Source of the DNA: Mycobacterium sp.
Lineage (GTDB): Bacteria; Actinomycetota; Actinomycetes; Mycobacteriales; Mycobacteriaceae
NCBI RefSeq assembly: GCF_002863225.1
Contig: NZ_PKEK01000041.1
Location: 186,001 to 250,000 of the forward strand
DNA: 64,000 nucleotides
Reading direction: 5' to 3'
The notes beneath the pieces were generated by a model, which worked only from the letters and a program-made list of their open reading frames with translations, did not search any database and was not told the DNA's origin. The position numbers and the translations under genes are program-made. This document shows, one piece after another, positions 26,938-38,563 of the stretch (the stretch's first letter is position 1; each line of letters starts with the position of its first letter).

Positions 26938-27701
26938 TCTTCGACAACCTGACCTCGGTTCAGAAGAAAGACTTCCCGTCCTGGATCAAGCGGGTGCCCG
27001 GACGGAACGCGGCGGGGCGGGGCGCCACCGTGGTGTTCCCGCACGCGGGCGGCGCGGCGACGGGTTACCGCAAGCTGGCCGCGGCATTGGCGGCCGGCGG
27101 CGGTGACACCTACATCGTCCAATATCCGCAACGCGCCGAACGCCTCAGCGCGCCTGCTGCCGAAACGGTGCAGGAGCTGGCCCGCAGTCTCTTCGTGTCC
27201 GGCCCGTGGCGTCAGGTGGCACCGCTGCGGCTGTTCGGTCACAGCATGGGCGCCGTCGTCGCCTTCGAATTCGCCAGGATCGCCGAATCCCGCGGCGCCG
27301 CGGTGCACAAGCTGTGGGCCTCGGCTGCTCCGGCGCCGTGCGCCGTCGAAGCCAAGCCCGAACTGCCGACCAGTCACGACGACCTGCTGGTCGACATGAC
27401 CGACCTCGGTGGGACCGACGCGGAATTGCTCGCCGACCTTGAGTTCGCCGAGCTGCTGATCGCGGCGATGCGAGCGGACTACGCGGCGATCAACCGCTAC
27501 TCCTGCGGCACCGACGTCCGAATCGCCGCCGACATCTCCGCGCTCGGAGCGCACGACGACCTTCGCGTCGACGCCGCCGAACTCGAACTCTGGCAACGTC
27601 ATACAACCGGCGCCTTCGACCTCGACTGGTACGACGGCGGGCATTTCTACCTCGACGACCACCTCGACGACATCGCTGCGCGAGTGAATGCCGATGGCTG
27701 A
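26934..27701 (+). CDS. mbtT: MbtT, type II-like thioesterase
   Basis: Predicted 255-residue alpha/beta hydrolase of the NRPS/PKS thioesterase family. It has an N-terminal VVFPHAGGAATGYRKLA, nucleophile motif GHSMGAVVAFE, and a C-terminal GGHFYLDDH supplying the catalytic His. It may release or edit carrier-bound intermediates of the mycobactin line. Its ATG overlaps the mbtB stop (ATGA) and its end overlaps mbtC by 8 bases. It corresponds in size to the C-terminal domain that M. tuberculosis MbtB carries, so this is the same activity in split form. The symbol mbtT follows usage for separate mycobacterial mbt thioesterases. Confidence 0.85.
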   Translation: MIFDNLTSVQKKDFPSWIKRVPGRNAAGRGATVVFPHAGGAATGYRKLAAALAAGGGDTYIVQYPQRAERLSAPAAETVQELARSLFVSGPWRQVAPLRLFGHSMGAVVAFEFARIAESRGAAVHKLWASAAPAPCAVEAKPELPTSHDDLLVDMTDLGGTDAELLADLEFAELLIAAMRADYAAINRYSCGTDVRIAADISALGAHDDLRVDAAELELWQRHTTGAFDLDWYDGGHFYLDDHLDDIAARVNADG

Positions 27702-29004
27702 CCGCGAGCGTGCGATCGACCCGGTTGTCGTGGTCGGGATGGCGCTGGAAGCGCCCGGTGGAATCGACACCGCCGACGGGTTCTGGGAACTGCTGTCCAA
27801 GGGCCGCGAGGCGTTGACGCCGTTCCCCGTCGACCGCGGCTGGTCGGTTCGCGAACTGTTCGCCGGCTCTCGGCGCAGCGGATTCAAGGAGATCCACGAT
27901 CGCGGTGGATTCCTCAGTAATGCAACGATGTTCGATCCGGAGTTCTTCGGCATCTCACCTCGCGAGGCTGTCGCGATGGATCCCCAACAGCGAGTCGCGC
28001 TGCGGGTGTCCTGGCGGGCTCTGGAGAACAGCGGCATCAATCCCGACGACATGGCCGGCCATGAGATGGGCTGCTACCTCGGCGCATCCGCGACCGGATA
28101 CGGGCCACAGATGGCCGAATTCTCGGAATACAGCGGCCATTTGCTCGCGGGCACCGCGCTGAGCGTGATATCCGGACGAATCGCCTACACGCTGGGATCG
28201 ACGGGTCCGGCGGTCACGATCGACTCGTCGTGCGCCTCGGCGCTGGTGGCGTTTCATGCGGCGGTGCGCGCGGTGCAGAACGGCGACTGCGACCTGGCCC
28301 TGGCCGGCGGTGTCAACGTGCTCGGATCGCCCGGCTTTTTCGTCGAATTCTCCAAGCAACACGCGCTGTCGGATGACGGCCACTGCCGGGCCTACAGCGC
28401 GCAGGCCAGCGGGACGGTCTGGGCCGAAGGAGCGGCGGTCTTTGTGCTGCAGCGAAAGTCGGCGGCGCTTCGCGACGGCCGGCAGATCCTCGCGGAGATT
28501 CTCGGTAGCGCCATCAACCACGATGGCCGGAGCGCGGGCCTCAGCGCTCCCAGCGGCACCGCTCAGGTCAGTTTGTTCCGCCGTGCGATCGCCGAGGCCG
28601 GGATCCGTCCCGACGAGGTCGGCATGATCGAGGGGCACGGCACCGGCACCCGGCTCGGCGACCGCACCGAACTGCAGTCGCTGGCGCAGACCTACGGCGA
28701 CACCGAGCCCGAGAGCGGGGCACTGCTGGGGTCGGTGAAGTCCAACCTGGGTCATGCCCTGGCAGCCAGCGGCGCACTCGGGCTGGCCAAGATCTTGGTC
28801 TCGGCCGAACACGGCGCGATACCGGCCACCCTGCACGTCGCCGAGGCGAGTCCCGAAATCGATTGGGAAAAACAAGGTTTGCGGCTGGCAACCACATTGT
28901 CGCCTTGGCCTGCGGTCGACGGTCACCGGGTGGCGGCCACCTCGGCCTTCGGCATAGCCGGCACCAACGCCCACGTCATCGTCTCGCTTCCCGAGGTCGC
29001 GTGA
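27694..29004 (+). CDS. mbtC: MbtC, polyketide synthase ketosynthase
   Basis: Predicted 436-residue ketosynthase. The active-site Cys lies in DSSCASALVAF, and the two His motifs are GHGTGTRLGD and KSNLGHALAA. With MbtD it supplies the beta-hydroxy acid unit of mycobactin. Two in-frame ATG codons are available (27688 and 27694), both inside the mbtT 3' end; 27694 begins MADRERAIDP. Length matches M. tuberculosis MbtC (about 444). Confidence 0.95.
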   Translation: MADRERAIDPVVVVGMALEAPGGIDTADGFWELLSKGREALTPFPVDRGWSVRELFAGSRRSGFKEIHDRGGFLSNATMFDPEFFGISPREAVAMDPQQRVALRVSWRALENSGINPDDMAGHEMGCYLGASATGYGPQMAEFSEYSGHLLAGTALSVISGRIAYTLGSTGPAVTIDSSCASALVAFHAAVRAVQNGDCDLALAGGVNVLGSPGFFVEFSKQHALSDDGHCRAYSAQASGTVWAEGAAVFVLQRKSAALRDGRQILAEILGSAINHDGRSAGLSAPSGTAQVSLFRRAIAEAGIRPDEVGMIEGHGTGTRLGDRTELQSLAQTYGDTEPESGALLGSVKSNLGHALAASGALGLAKILVSAEHGAIPATLHVAEASPEIDWEKQGLRLATTLSPWPAVDGHRVAATSAFGIAGTNAHVIVSLPEVA

Positions 29005-32000
29005 TGATTGCCCAACCCTTGCCCGACGGCCGCGTTCCGGTGTTGCTCTCGGCGCACCACGAACAGTTGATCGGCCAGGACGCGTGGGCGATTCTCGATC
29101 GTCTCGACCGGCTCGGCGACCATCGTGATCCGACCGTCGAGGTCGCGTCCACCGTGCTGCGACTGCGCCGCATCCGGCGGCACCGCGCCGTGATTCGGGC
29201 CGCGGGCCGGGGCGAACTGGTGGCGGCGCTCTCCGCGCTGGCCCACGACGAACAGCACCCCCTGATCGCACGATCGTCGAAAAGCGTGACGCCGTCGGTG
29301 GCGTTCGTCTTCCCGGGCCAGGGCAACCAATGGCAGTCGATGGGTGCCGACGCCTACCGGCAACTCGCGGCCTATCGCGCCGAGGCCGACCGCTGCGCGG
29401 CGGCATTCGTCGCGGCCGGGTTCCCGTCACCGCTGCCGTATCTCCAGGGCGATCACGGCCAGGACTGGACGCGGGTCGAGATTCAGGGCGCGCAGTTCAC
29501 GCACGCGGTCGGGCTGGCCGCGCAATGGCGATTCTGCGGCTTGCTACCGGCGATCACCGTCGGGCACAGCCTTGGCGAGGTGGCGGCCGCCTATGTGGCC
29601 GAGAAGATCTCGTTGAGCGACGCCGTCACCCTGGTCGGTGCGCGAGCCACCGTGGTCGGACGACTGAACGGGCACTACGCCATGGTGGTGCTCGGCCTCG
29701 GTGTCGACGAGGCCCAGACCATGATCGACGAAACATCGGGTTGGCTGGAGATCTCCGCGGTCAACGGCCCGTCGGCGACCGTGGTGTCGGGTGACCACGA
29801 CGCGGTGGTCGCGGTGACCGAGCTGGCCCAGACGCGGGGTGTGTTCGCCCAGAAGCTCGTCGTCGACTACCCGGGCCATACCAGCGCGCTGCGGCCGTTG
29901 GGCTCCGAATTGGCCTCGCTGCAGCCACGATCGGCTTTCCGCGACGGACCGATGGCCTTCATCGGCTCGGCCGTCGGCGCCGAACTCGGCAGCGATGTCG
30001 ACTTCTCCCAGTACTGGTACGAAAGTCTTTGCAGCACGGTTCGATTCGATCGCGCCGTAATCGCCGCCCAGAAGTGCGGCGCCGACGCGTTCGTCGAGAT
30101 GTCCGCGCATCCGTCGCTGCTGTACCCGCTCAACGACCTGGTTGGCGACGACTCGGCGCTGATCCTCGGATCGGGACACCGCGACCAGTCGATCGTCGAG
30201 GTATTGTCGGCCAACATCGCCGCGGCTGCTGTCGCCGACCCGCACTACCCGTGGGCCGACGCCTTTCCCACCGCGGTGGTGCCACCGCTGCGCGGGTTCC
30301 CGAACGCGCCGATGCGGTCGGTACACCTCTGGGCCGCACCGGATCCGGTGACCACTAGGGTCGCCGAGAACACTGAACCCCTGACCGTTGCCGTCGAGGA
30401 TTGGCAGCAGGTCGATGTGCCGACGCCGGCCGCCGCGACACGGTGCGGCATCGCGATCGTCGGCGACACCGCTGTGGCGCAGCTGTTGACCGCCGCCGCA
30501 GCAGCGCACCGCGGTTACGACGTGGTGCCACCACACGAGGCCGAAATCGTTGCGGTGGTGACGCCCGCCCTCGACGCGTTGGACGTGACAGAGGCCGTCG
30601 CACAGATCGCCGGACGCGACGACGTCGGCCTGCCGGACTACGACGCGGTCATCGGCGCACGTTGCCGCGCGGTGTGGCTACTCACCTCGGGTGGCGAACG
30701 GGTCGCGCCCGGCGATGCCGCCACCCGGCCCGCCCAGGCGGCGCTGGCGGCGATGCACCGCAGTGCTGGTTTTGAATTCGGCGACCAGACTTTCGGGAGC
30801 CTCGATCTGCCGGCGGGGGAGCTCGACGAAAAAATCGCCGAAGCCGCTCTCGACGTACTGCTCCACGACGCCGGCGTGATGGCGCTGCGCGCCCACGGTG
30901 ACGACGCCGAGCCACGCCGCTACACCCGAACCCTGCGCGAGCACCGCGAGCAGGTCGTGGCGCGACAGCTCGATGCGGCGGCTCTGGAAAACGTGGTGAT
31001 CACCGGCGGAAGCGGCGCCATCGGCCTGCGCTACGCGCGGTACTGCATCGAGCGTGGTGCGCGCCGGGTAGTCCTGTTGAGCCGCAACGGGGTACAGCCC
31101 GAGGTGGTCGACCAGCTGATCGGTCGCCATCACGTCGAACTACACGCCCCGCACTGCGACATCACTGATCCTGCCGCGGTCGCCGCCGTCGCGGCTGAAT
31201 ACGCGGGGGCCGGAGCATCGCTGCTGATTCACACCGCCGGAATCGCCTCGGCGGCCGGGCGAGCCGAACTCACCGGCGCTGACGTCGCCGCCGTGTGCGC
31301 CGCAAAGGTCGCCGGCCTGGCCGCGATGGCCGACGGATGGCCGCTACAGCCGGAGTGCCGAATCCTGGCCTGCTCGTCGGTGTTCGGCGTCTGGGGCGGC
31401 CACGGCCACGCCGCCTACGCGGCCTCGAACCGCATTCTCGACGTGCTGGCCGCGCAACTGCGCTCCACCGGATTGGACTGCACGGCGATTCGCTGGGGTC
31501 TGTGGCAGGACGCCGGCGTGGTCGCGGCGGCCGAGATCGCGCGCACCGAGCGATCGGGACTCACCGCGATGCGTCCCGAGGCGGCGGTGACCGCGAGCCT
31601 CGGCCGGTTCATCGACGACCCGTTGATCTTCGACGCCGACTTCGACCGGCTGCGGGTATTTTTCGAAAGCCAGGGGATTCCGATGAGTTTCCATCTTTCG
31701 GCGGACGCCGAGAACACCGAGCAGCACCGCGACGACGACACCCGGCCGCTGGTCGAGGTGGTGTGCGCCGAACTTGCGGCCACTCTGCATTTGGGCAACT
31801 CGGTGTCGATCGACGCGACCGCGTCGCTGATCGACCTCGGGTTGGACTCTCTGCTGGCACTCGACCTGCGGCGCCGGCTGCGCCGGACGATCGGCCACTC
31901 GGCTCCGGTCGCGCGGATGCTCGGCGGAATCACCGTCAACGAACTGATAGACGTCCTGGGCGCGGCCGCACCCGACGGCCAGGACACGGGGAAGGTTGGA

Positions 32001-32012
32001 ACTCGCGCGTGA
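29004..32012 (+). CDS. mbtD: MbtD, polyketide synthase (AT-KR-ACP)
   Basis: Predicted 1002-residue protein, the size of M. tuberculosis MbtD. Acyltransferase (about residues 95-390): FPGQGNQWQSMG, the catalytic Ser in GHSLGEVAAAY, and DYPGHTSAL. Ketoreductase (about 660-860): ITGGSGAIGLRYAR and a Tyr in HGHAAYAASNR. Carrier domain with the phosphopantetheine Ser in LGLDSLLALDL near residue 950. With MbtC it makes and reduces the 3-hydroxyacyl unit. The start may be ATG 29004 or GTG 29001, both overlapping the mbtC stop. Confidence 0.95.
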   Translation: MIAQPLPDGRVPVLLSAHHEQLIGQDAWAILDRLDRLGDHRDPTVEVASTVLRLRRIRRHRAVIRAAGRGELVAALSALAHDEQHPLIARSSKSVTPSVAFVFPGQGNQWQSMGADAYRQLAAYRAEADRCAAAFVAAGFPSPLPYLQGDHGQDWTRVEIQGAQFTHAVGLAAQWRFCGLLPAITVGHSLGEVAAAYVAEKISLSDAVTLVGARATVVGRLNGHYAMVVLGLGVDEAQTMIDETSGWLEISAVNGPSATVVSGDHDAVVAVTELAQTRGVFAQKLVVDYPGHTSALRPLGSELASLQPRSAFRDGPMAFIGSAVGAELGSDVDFSQYWYESLCSTVRFDRAVIAAQKCGADAFVEMSAHPSLLYPLNDLVGDDSALILGSGHRDQSIVEVLSANIAAAAVADPHYPWADAFPTAVVPPLRGFPNAPMRSVHLWAAPDPVTTRVAENTEPLTVAVEDWQQVDVPTPAAATRCGIAIVGDTAVAQLLTAAAAAHRGYDVVPPHEAEIVAVVTPALDALDVTEAVAQIAGRDDVGLPDYDAVIGARCRAVWLLTSGGERVAPGDAATRPAQAALAAMHRSAGFEFGDQTFGSLDLPAGELDEKIAEAALDVLLHDAGVMALRAHGDDAEPRRYTRTLREHREQVVARQLDAAALENVVITGGSGAIGLRYARYCIERGARRVVLLSRNGVQPEVVDQLIGRHHVELHAPHCDITDPAAVAAVAAEYAGAGASLLIHTAGIASAAGRAELTGADVAAVCAAKVAGLAAMADGWPLQPECRILACSSVFGVWGGHGHAAYAASNRILDVLAAQLRSTGLDCTAIRWGLWQDAGVVAAAEIARTERSGLTAMRPEAAVTASLGRFIDDPLIFDADFDRLRVFFESQGIPMSFHLSADAENTEQHRDDDTRPLVEVVCAELAATLHLGNSVSIDATASLIDLGLDSLLALDLRRRLRRTIGHSAPVARMLGGITVNELIDVLGAAAPDGQDTGKVGTRA

Positions 32013-35000
32013 CTGACACCACCGACCTGGACACACTGGACGCGCAGCGTCTGGAGTTGTTGCGGCGCAAGATGGCCGAGCGTGGGCTCACGCGACCGGA
32101 AGCCACCGCAGACGTCGCCGAGGACGGCGGACAGCGCACTGAGATGTCCGATGGGCAGCGCCGGATGTGGTTCGTGCAGTCGGTCGACCCGGACGGTGCG
32201 CTGCTCAACATCTGTGTGTCCTACCGCGTGACCGGCGACGTCGACCTCGCTCGGTTGCATAGCGCGGTCGACGCGGTGGCGGTGCGCCACCCGGTGCTGC
32301 GCACGACGTATCAGACCGACAGCGACGGCGATCCACATCCGGTGGTCAGCGACGACCTGCGGCCGAGCTGGGCCGAGCACGATCTGTCCGGTCTCGCGGA
32401 GCAGGCTCGCCAGCTCAGGCTGGAAGTGCTTGCGCAACGGCAGTTTCGGCAGTCGTTCGACCTGACGCGGGAGTCGCCGCTACGGATCGAGGCCGTGCGG
32501 GTCGGCGCCGACGAGCTGATGCTGCTGTTCACCGCCCATCACATCGCCTGGGATGACGGGTCGTGGGCACCGTTCTTCACCGATCTGATGCGCGCGTACA
32601 CCGAGGAAGACTTCGCCGCAACGGCACCCGTGCTGCAAGTCGCGGCAGAGGCGGTGCGCAGCAGCGAGGACGACCTGGCTTACTGGCGCTCGCTGATGAC
32701 GGATCTGCCTGAGCCGCTGGAACTTCCGGGCGCATCTGGTTCGGTCGTGCCCACTACGTTGCGCGCCCAGCGTGCCACCGTGCAGCTCTCGCCCGACACC
32801 GTCGAGCGCGTGGCGGCGCTCGCCCGGGAAGTCGGGGCTACGCCCTACATGGTGTTGATGGCCGCGTTCGGTGCGCTGGTCCATCGCTACACCCACGCGT
32901 CGGATTTCCTGGTCGCGACGCCGGTGCTCAACCGTGGCGCCGGAACCGAGAATGCGATCGGCTACTTCGGCAACACCCTGGTGATGCGGATGCGTCCCGA
33001 GCCGCGCCAGACGTTCCGGGAACTGCTCAGCCAGACCAGAGACAACGCGGTCGGCGCGTTGGCGCATTCGCGGGTCGACCTGGAGTGGCTGGTGCGAGCC
33101 TCCAACCCGGACCGCCGGCACGGGGCCGAGCGAATGACGCGGGTCAGCTTCGGGTTACGCGAGCCCGACGGTGGCGGCTTCAGCCCGCCCGGTGTCCGGT
33201 GTGAACGCGCCGATCTGCGGGGCCATTTCAGCCAGTTGCCACTGAGCGTGATGGTCGAACTCGACGGCTCGGGACACGGCGCCGTCGTGGAAGCCGAATA
33301 CCTGGTCGAGGTACTCGACCGTCCACTGGTCGACCAGCTGCTGCGTCACTTCGGGGTCCTGTTGGATCATGCGCTGGCGCAACCGGATACCACGTTGTCG
33401 GCGTGCGGGCTGATGAGCGAGCCCGACGAAGAGTGGCTGCGCGCCGTTTCGTCCGGTGAAGATTTCAGCACCCCGGCCAGCACGCTGCCGGAGATGGTCG
33501 CACGGCGGGCCGCCCTGACCCCGGATCCCGTCGCCGTGGTCTACGAGGGGCGGCAGTACAGCTATCGCGAGATCGATGACGAGGCAAACCGGCTGGCGCA
33601 CTGGCTGATCGAGCAGGGCATCGGCACCGAAGACCGGGTGGCGGTGCTACTGGACAAGTCGCCGGAACTGGTCATCACAGCACTGGGCGTTCTCAAGGCC
33701 GGGGGAGTCTACCTACCCGTCGACCCGACCTACCCGGACGACCGGCTGACCTTCATCCTCGACGATGCCCAAGCGAAACTGGTTCTGCGCGAACCGGTTA
33801 CCGGATTGGCGGACTATCCCACCACCGAGCCGGGCGAGCTGATCCGGCCGCTGGGGCCGGCCAACACCGCGTACCTGATCTATACCTCCGGCTCGACCGG
33901 ACTGCCCAAGGGTGTCCCGGTGCCGCACGCACCGATCGCCGAATACTTCGTCTGGTTCGGCGACGAGTATTCGGTCGACGAAACCGACCGCCTGCTGCAG
34001 GTCGCCTCGCCGAGTTTTGACGTGTCGATCGGCGAGATCTTCGGAACGCTGATCTGTGGTGCGCGGCTGGTCATTCCGCGTCCGGATGGTCTTCGCGACA
34101 TCGGCTACCTGACCGAACTGCTGCGCCTCGAAGGCATCACCTCGATGCACTTCGTGCCGTCGTTGCTCGGGCTCTTCCTGTCACTGCCGGGCGTCAACCA
34201 GTGGCGCACGCTGCGCCGGGTGCCGATCGGTGGCGAACCGCTGCCCGGCGAGATCGCCGACAAGTTCCACGCCACCTTCGACGCCTTGCTCTACAACTTC
34301 TACGGCCCCACCGAGACGGTCGTCAACGCCACCAGCTACCCGGTGGAGGGTGCGCAGGGCACCCGCGTGGTACCGATCGGACGCCCGAAGATCAACACCC
34401 AGATCCACCTGCTCGACGATGCGCTGCAGCCGGTACCGGTCGGCGTGATCGGTGAAATCTACATCGGCGGAACACATGTCGCACGCGGCTACCATCGCCG
34501 GCCCGGTCTGACCGCCGAACGCTTCATCGCCGACCCGTTCATTCCCGGTGCCCGGCTCTACCGGTCCGGCGACTTGGCCCGTCGCAACGCCGACGGCGAC
34601 ATCGAATTCGTCGGTCGCGCCGACGAGCAGGTCAAGATCCGCGGATTCCGGATCGAGCTGGGCGAAGTCGGTGCGGCGATCTCGGTCGACCCCAGCGTCG
34701 GCCAGGCCGTCGTACTGGCCAGCGATCTGCCCGGACTGGGCAAGAGCCTGGTGGGCTATGTGACTCCGGTCGACGGCAGCGAACGAGACACCGTGGACCT
34801 CGAGCGGATTCGCGCGCGGGTGGCCGCGGCGCTGCCCGAATACATGACCCCGGCGGCCTACGTGGTGATCGACGAGATCCCGATCACCGCGCACGGAAAG
34901 ATCGACCGGACCGCGCTGCCGGAGCCGGAGATCATGGCGAAGGCGCAATACCGCGACCCGTCGACCATCACCGAAAGACGTGTCGCCGCACTGTTCTCCG

Positions 35001-38000
35001 AACTGCTCGGCCACGACAAGGTCGGCGTCGACGATTCGTTCTTCGACCTGGGTGGACATTCCCTGGTGGCCACCAAGCTGGTCACCGCCATCCGCTCAGA
35101 ATGCGGTGTCGAGCTCGGTATCCGCGACGTCTTCGAGTTGGGCACCGTCGGAGCGCTGGCCGAACGGGTCGACGATCTGCGTTCCGGTGCTCGGGGGCAG
35201 ACGCGGCCCAAGCTGGTGGCCACGGTCCATGACGAACCGCTACCGCTGTCGGCATCGCAACTGCGGAGCTGGTTCGCCTTCGGCGTCGACGGGCCGAGCC
35301 CGGTGAACAACATTCCGTTCGCCGCGCGACTGACCGGGCCGTGGGACATCGATGCGCTGATCGCCGCGGTCGGCGACGTGGTCGCGCGTCACGACATCCT
35401 GCGCACCACCTACGTCGACGACGACGGAGTGCCGTACCAGGTCGTCGGCGCGGTGGCCGAGCCGGCGGTGCGCCGGGCCGCGGGCAGCGGCGAACAGTGG
35501 CTCCAAGAGCAGCTCGAAGTCGAACGCCGGCACTGCTTCGAGCTGGACCGGGAATGGCCGATCCGGGTCGCCGTACTCGACAACGGCGGCGAGCACGTCC
35601 TGTCGCTGGTGGTGCATCACATCGCGTCCGACCACTGGTCGGCCGGGGTGCTCTTCGCCGACGTGATGAGTGCCTACCGCGCCCGACGCGACGGCGAGTC
35701 CCCGTCCTGGGCGCCGCTGCGTGTTCAGTACGCCGATTACGCTGCCTGGCAACGTGATTTCCTGGGTGAGCCGGGCGGTCAGGAGACCGCGGTCGCAGCC
35801 GAGCAGCGGGACTACTGGACGAGCCAGCTGGCCGGCCTCCCGGAAGACAGCGGTCTGCGGCCCGACTTCCCGCGCCCGCCGCTGCCCAGCGGCGACGGCG
35901 AGTCGGTGACGTTCAGCATCGACGCGGCCACCCGCGCCAAGCTCGCCGACCGGTGCCGCGAGTTGGGCGTCACGGAATTCATGGCGCTGCAAGCCGCCGT
36001 CGCGGTGGTGTTGCACAAGGCAGGCAGTGGCGTCGACATCCCGCTCGGCACACCGGTCGCCGGGCGCACCGAGGCCGAGCTCGATCAGCTGATCGGGTTC
36101 TTCGTCAATATCCTGGTGCTGCGCAACGACTTACGTGGCAACCCCACCCTGCGCGACGTGCTTGTCCGGGCGCGGGAGACCGCGCTGGCCGCCTACGCGC
36201 ACCAGGACCTGCCGTTCGACCGGGTGGTCGACAGCGTCAGCCCGGTGCGATCGCTGTCCCGCAATCCGCTGTTCCAGGTCATCGTCCACGTCCGCGACCA
36301 CCTGCCGGCCACCCGGGTGATCGAGACGGCGCCCGACGGCGGGCAGGACACCGTGTGCACGTCGCTGGACCCGGTGTTCGACATGGCGCACGCCGACCTG
36401 AGCGTCAACTTCTTCGGCACCGACGGTTCCGGCGATGTCGGCTACAACGGCAACCTGATCTTCCGCACCGAGCTCTACCGGCGGAACACCATCGAGCGGC
36501 TGGCCGGGTGGCTGACGCGCGTGGTCACCGAGTTCGCCGACGACATCGACCAGGGTCTGCGCGATGTGGTGTTAGCCGACGGGCAAGAGCAGCAGCGCAT
36601 CCTGACGCAGTGGAGTCGCGGCGACCAACCGCCCGCCGACCGGCCGCGGACCGTCACGGAGCTGCTCGCAGCCGGCAGGCCGGGTGAGGCGGGGCGGGTC
36701 GCGGTGCGTTGCGCCGGCCAAGACCTGGATTACGCTGCGCTGCACCGTCGTTCAGATAACTTGGCGGCGCTGCTCGCCGAGCGCGGGGTGCACCCCGGGG
36801 ACTTCGTCGGGCTGTCGACGCGGCGCGGCATCGACATGGTGGTGGCGCTGGTGGCCATCGTCAAAGCCGGTGCGGCGTATTTCCCGATCGATCCCGGTTA
36901 TCCGTTGGCCCGCAAGCAGTTCATGCTCGACGACGTGCGACCGCCCGTCGTGATCGCGACCGTCGAGGCGCTCGACACCATGCCGGCCGACTCCGAAGCG
37001 TCGATCCTGCTACTCGACGACACGGACGTGCGGGCCGCGGTCGAAGGGCCGGTCTGCACGGCGGCCCCGCCGCGCCCACCGCATCCCGACGACGCGATGT
37101 ATCTGGTGTTCACGTCCGGATCCACCGGAAAACCCAAAGGAGCCCTGGGGACTCAGCGTGCAATGGCGGCGCGGCTGGACTGGCAGCTGCGCCACTACCC
37201 GCCGCGCGCCGACGACATCCGGTTGTCGCAGGCCTCGATGACCTTCCTCGAGGGCGGGATGGAACTGCTCGCCGGGCTGGCCGCGGGCGCCACCATGATC
37301 CTGGCCGACGACGTCGAGCATCGCGACGCGGAAGCGCTCGGCGCGTTGATGACACGCGAGTCCGTCGCCCAGATCACCGCGGTGCCCAGTCTGGTGTCCG
37401 CGCTGGTGGACAGCTCCCCGGAGGCGGTGCGATCGCTGGCCCGGCTGGTGTGTGGTGGCGAGCCGGTGAGCACGTCGCTGCTGCAGCGATTGTCGGCGGT
37501 CTGCGCCGACGCCGGTGCCGACGGCCCGGAGTTGTTGAACAACATCGGCTCAACCGAGACCGCCGGCGCCGTGTCTCGCGGCCGGCTCGGTCTGCCGAGC
37601 CCACTGGTGGGTTCACCCGTTGCCGGAGCACAGGCCTACCTGCTCGACGACGGCCTGCGGCCGGTGCCGGTCGGCGTGGTGGGTGAATTGTATTACGGCG
37701 GCGATCAATTGGCCCGCGGCTACTGGAAGAGGTCGGCGCTGACCTCGACGCGATTCATCGCCGATCCGTTTTCCGCCGATCCCGGCAGCCGGTTGTACCG
37801 CAGCGGTGATCTGGCCCGGTGGACCGAGGACGGCCGGTTGGAGTTCGCCGGTCGCGCGGATCACCAGGTGCAGGTGCGCGGTTTCCGCGTGGAGCTCGCC
37901 GAAGTCGAGGCCGCGCTGGCCGCCGCCGACGGGGTGGGCGCCGCCGCCGCCCGAACGTGGGAGGTGCACGACGGCACCAGCCTGGCCGGATACGTTGTGC

Positions 38001-38563
38001 CGCAACATCCCGTGGCCGACGACGCGGACAAGGCGGCCTTCGCCGCCGCGGTGCGGGCCGCGATCGGCACCACGCTGCCCGGGTACATGATGCCGTCGTC
38101 CTTGACCGTGCTCGACGCAATGCCGAAGACGGAGTCGGGCAAGCTGAATCGGCCGGGGCTGCCGCGTCCGGCGGTCAGCACCAGCGGAGTCACCGAGCCG
38201 ACCCGCACCGACACCGAGCACGCGTTGGCCGCGGTGTTCGCCGAGCTGCTCTCCACCTCCCAGGTCGGACGGTTCGACGACTTCTTCGCGCTCGGCGGCG
38301 ACAGCATTCTGTCGGTCCAATTGGCCGCGCGGGCAAGGGCGGTCGGTTTGGCCGTCAACCCGCGAATGGTGTTCGAGAATCCGACGGTCGAGCAGCTCGC
38401 CGCAGCGGTGGATGCGCTCGGCGCGACTGGAGACGACGGCTCTCCCGGCGACGCGCACCAGGGGGAGGCCCGGTTCGAACCGATGACCGCATCCGGACTG
38501 TCGGAGACCGACCTGGCCGCGGTGACACAGCTGTGGTCGAAGTCGCGAGACGGCACGCCATGA
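32009..38563 (+). CDS. mbtE: MbtE, two-module NRPS (C-A-PCP-C-A-PCP)
   Basis: Predicted 2184-residue NRPS. Module 1 has a condensation domain (HHIAWDD), an A domain with [21 protein letters not shown] containing the amino-group Asp, and YGPTET, and a carrier domain with Ser1018 in GGHSLVA. This is the MbtE lysine module. Module 2 has a condensation domain (HHIASDH), an A domain at about residues 1550-2030 with [11 protein letters not shown] near 1700, YRSGDLA and the catalytic Lys in ESGKLNR, and a carrier domain with Ser2099 in GGDSILS. In this A domain the FDxS motif reads FLEGGM, so the Asp is Leu and a normal alpha-amino acid is unlikely. M. tuberculosis MbtE is about 1680 residues as I recall. 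Starts at GTG 32009, overlapping mbtD. Confidence 0.93.
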   Translation: MTDTTDLDTLDAQRLELLRRKMAERGLTRPEATADVAEDGGQRTEMSDGQRRMWFVQSVDPDGALLNICVSYRVTGDVDLARLHSAVDAVAVRHPVLRTTYQTDSDGDPHPVVSDDLRPSWAEHDLSGLAEQARQLRLEVLAQRQFRQSFDLTRESPLRIEAVRVGADELMLLFTAHHIAWDDGSWAPFFTDLMRAYTEEDFAATAPVLQVAAEAVRSSEDDLAYWRSLMTDLPEPLELPGASGSVVPTTLRAQRATVQLSPDTVERVAALAREVGATPYMVLMAAFGALVHRYTHASDFLVATPVLNRGAGTENAIGYFGNTLVMRMRPEPRQTFRELLSQTRDNAVGALAHSRVDLEWLVRASNPDRRHGAERMTRVSFGLREPDGGGFSPPGVRCERADLRGHFSQLPLSVMVELDGSGHGAVVEAEYLVEVLDRPLVDQLLRHFGVLLDHALAQPDTTLSACGLMSEPDEEWLRAVSSGEDFSTPASTLPEMVARRAALTPDPVAVVYEGRQYSYREIDDEANRLAHWLIEQGIGTEDRVAVLLDKSPELVITALGVLKAGGVYLPVDPTYPDDRLTFILDDAQAKLVLREPVTGLADYPTTEPGELIRPLGPANTAYLIYTSGSTGLPKGVPVPHAPIAEYFVWFGDEYSVDETDRLLQVASPSFDVSIGEIFGTLICGARLVIPRPDGLRDIGYLTELLRLEGITSMHFVPSLLGLFLSLPGVNQWRTLRRVPIGGEPLPGEIADKFHATFDALLYNFYGPTETVVNATSYPVEGAQGTRVVPIGRPKINTQIHLLDDALQPVPVGVIGEIYIGGTHVARGYHRRPGLTAERFIADPFIPGARLYRSGDLARRNADGDIEFVGRADEQVKIRGFRIELGEVGAAISVDPSVGQAVVLASDLPGLGKSLVGYVTPVDGSERDTVDLERIRARVAAALPEYMTPAAYVVIDEIPITAHGKIDRTALPEPEIMAKAQYRDPSTITERRVAALFSELLGHDKVGVDDSFFDLGGHSLVATKLVTAIRSECGVELGIRDVFELGTVGALAERVDDLRSGARGQTRPKLVATVHDEPLPLSASQLRSWFAFGVDGPSPVNNIPFAARLTGPWDIDALIAAVGDVVARHDILRTTYVDDDGVPYQVVGAVAEPAVRRAAGSGEQWLQEQLEVERRHCFELDREWPIRVAVLDNGGEHVLSLVVHHIASDHWSAGVLFADVMSAYRARRDGESPSWAPLRVQYADYAAWQRDFLGEPGGQETAVAAEQRDYWTSQLAGLPEDSGLRPDFPRPPLPSGDGESVTFSIDAATRAKLADRCRELGVTEFMALQAAVAVVLHKAGSGVDIPLGTPVAGRTEAELDQLIGFFVNILVLRNDLRGNPTLRDVLVRARETALAAYAHQDLPFDRVVDSVSPVRSLSRNPLFQVIVHVRDHLPATRVIETAPDGGQDTVCTSLDPVFDMAHADLSVNFFGTDGSGDVGYNGNLIFRTELYRRNTIERLAGWLTRVVTEFADDIDQGLRDVVLADGQEQQRILTQWSRGDQPPADRPRTVTELLAAGRPGEAGRVAVRCAGQDLDYAALHRRSDNLAALLAERGVHPGDFVGLSTRRGIDMVVALVAIVKAGAAYFPIDPGYPLARKQFMLDDVRPPVVIATVEALDTMPADSEASILLLDDTDVRAAVEGPVCTAAPPRPPHPDDAMYLVFTSGSTGKPKGALGTQRAMAARLDWQLRHYPPRADDIRLSQASMTFLEGGMELLAGLAAGATMILADDVEHRDAEALGALMTRESVAQITAVPSLVSALVDSSPEAVRSLARLVCGGEPVSTSLLQRLSAVCADAGADGPELLNNIGSTETAGAVSRGRLGLPSPLVGSPVAGAQAYLLDDGLRPVPVGVVGELYYGGDQLARGYWKRSALTSTRFIADPFSADPGSRLYRSGDLARWTEDGRLEFAGRADHQVQVRGFRVELAEVEAALAAADGVGAAAARTWEVHDGTSLAGYVVPQHPVADDADKAAFAAAVRAAIGTTLPGYMMPSSLTVLDAMPKTESGKLNRPGLPRPAVSTSGVTEPTRTDTEHALAAVFAELLSTSQVGRFDDFFALGGDSILSVQLAARARAVGLAVNPRMVFENPTVEQLAAAVDALGATGDDGSPGDAHQGEARFEPMTASGLSETDLAAVTQLWSKSRDGTP

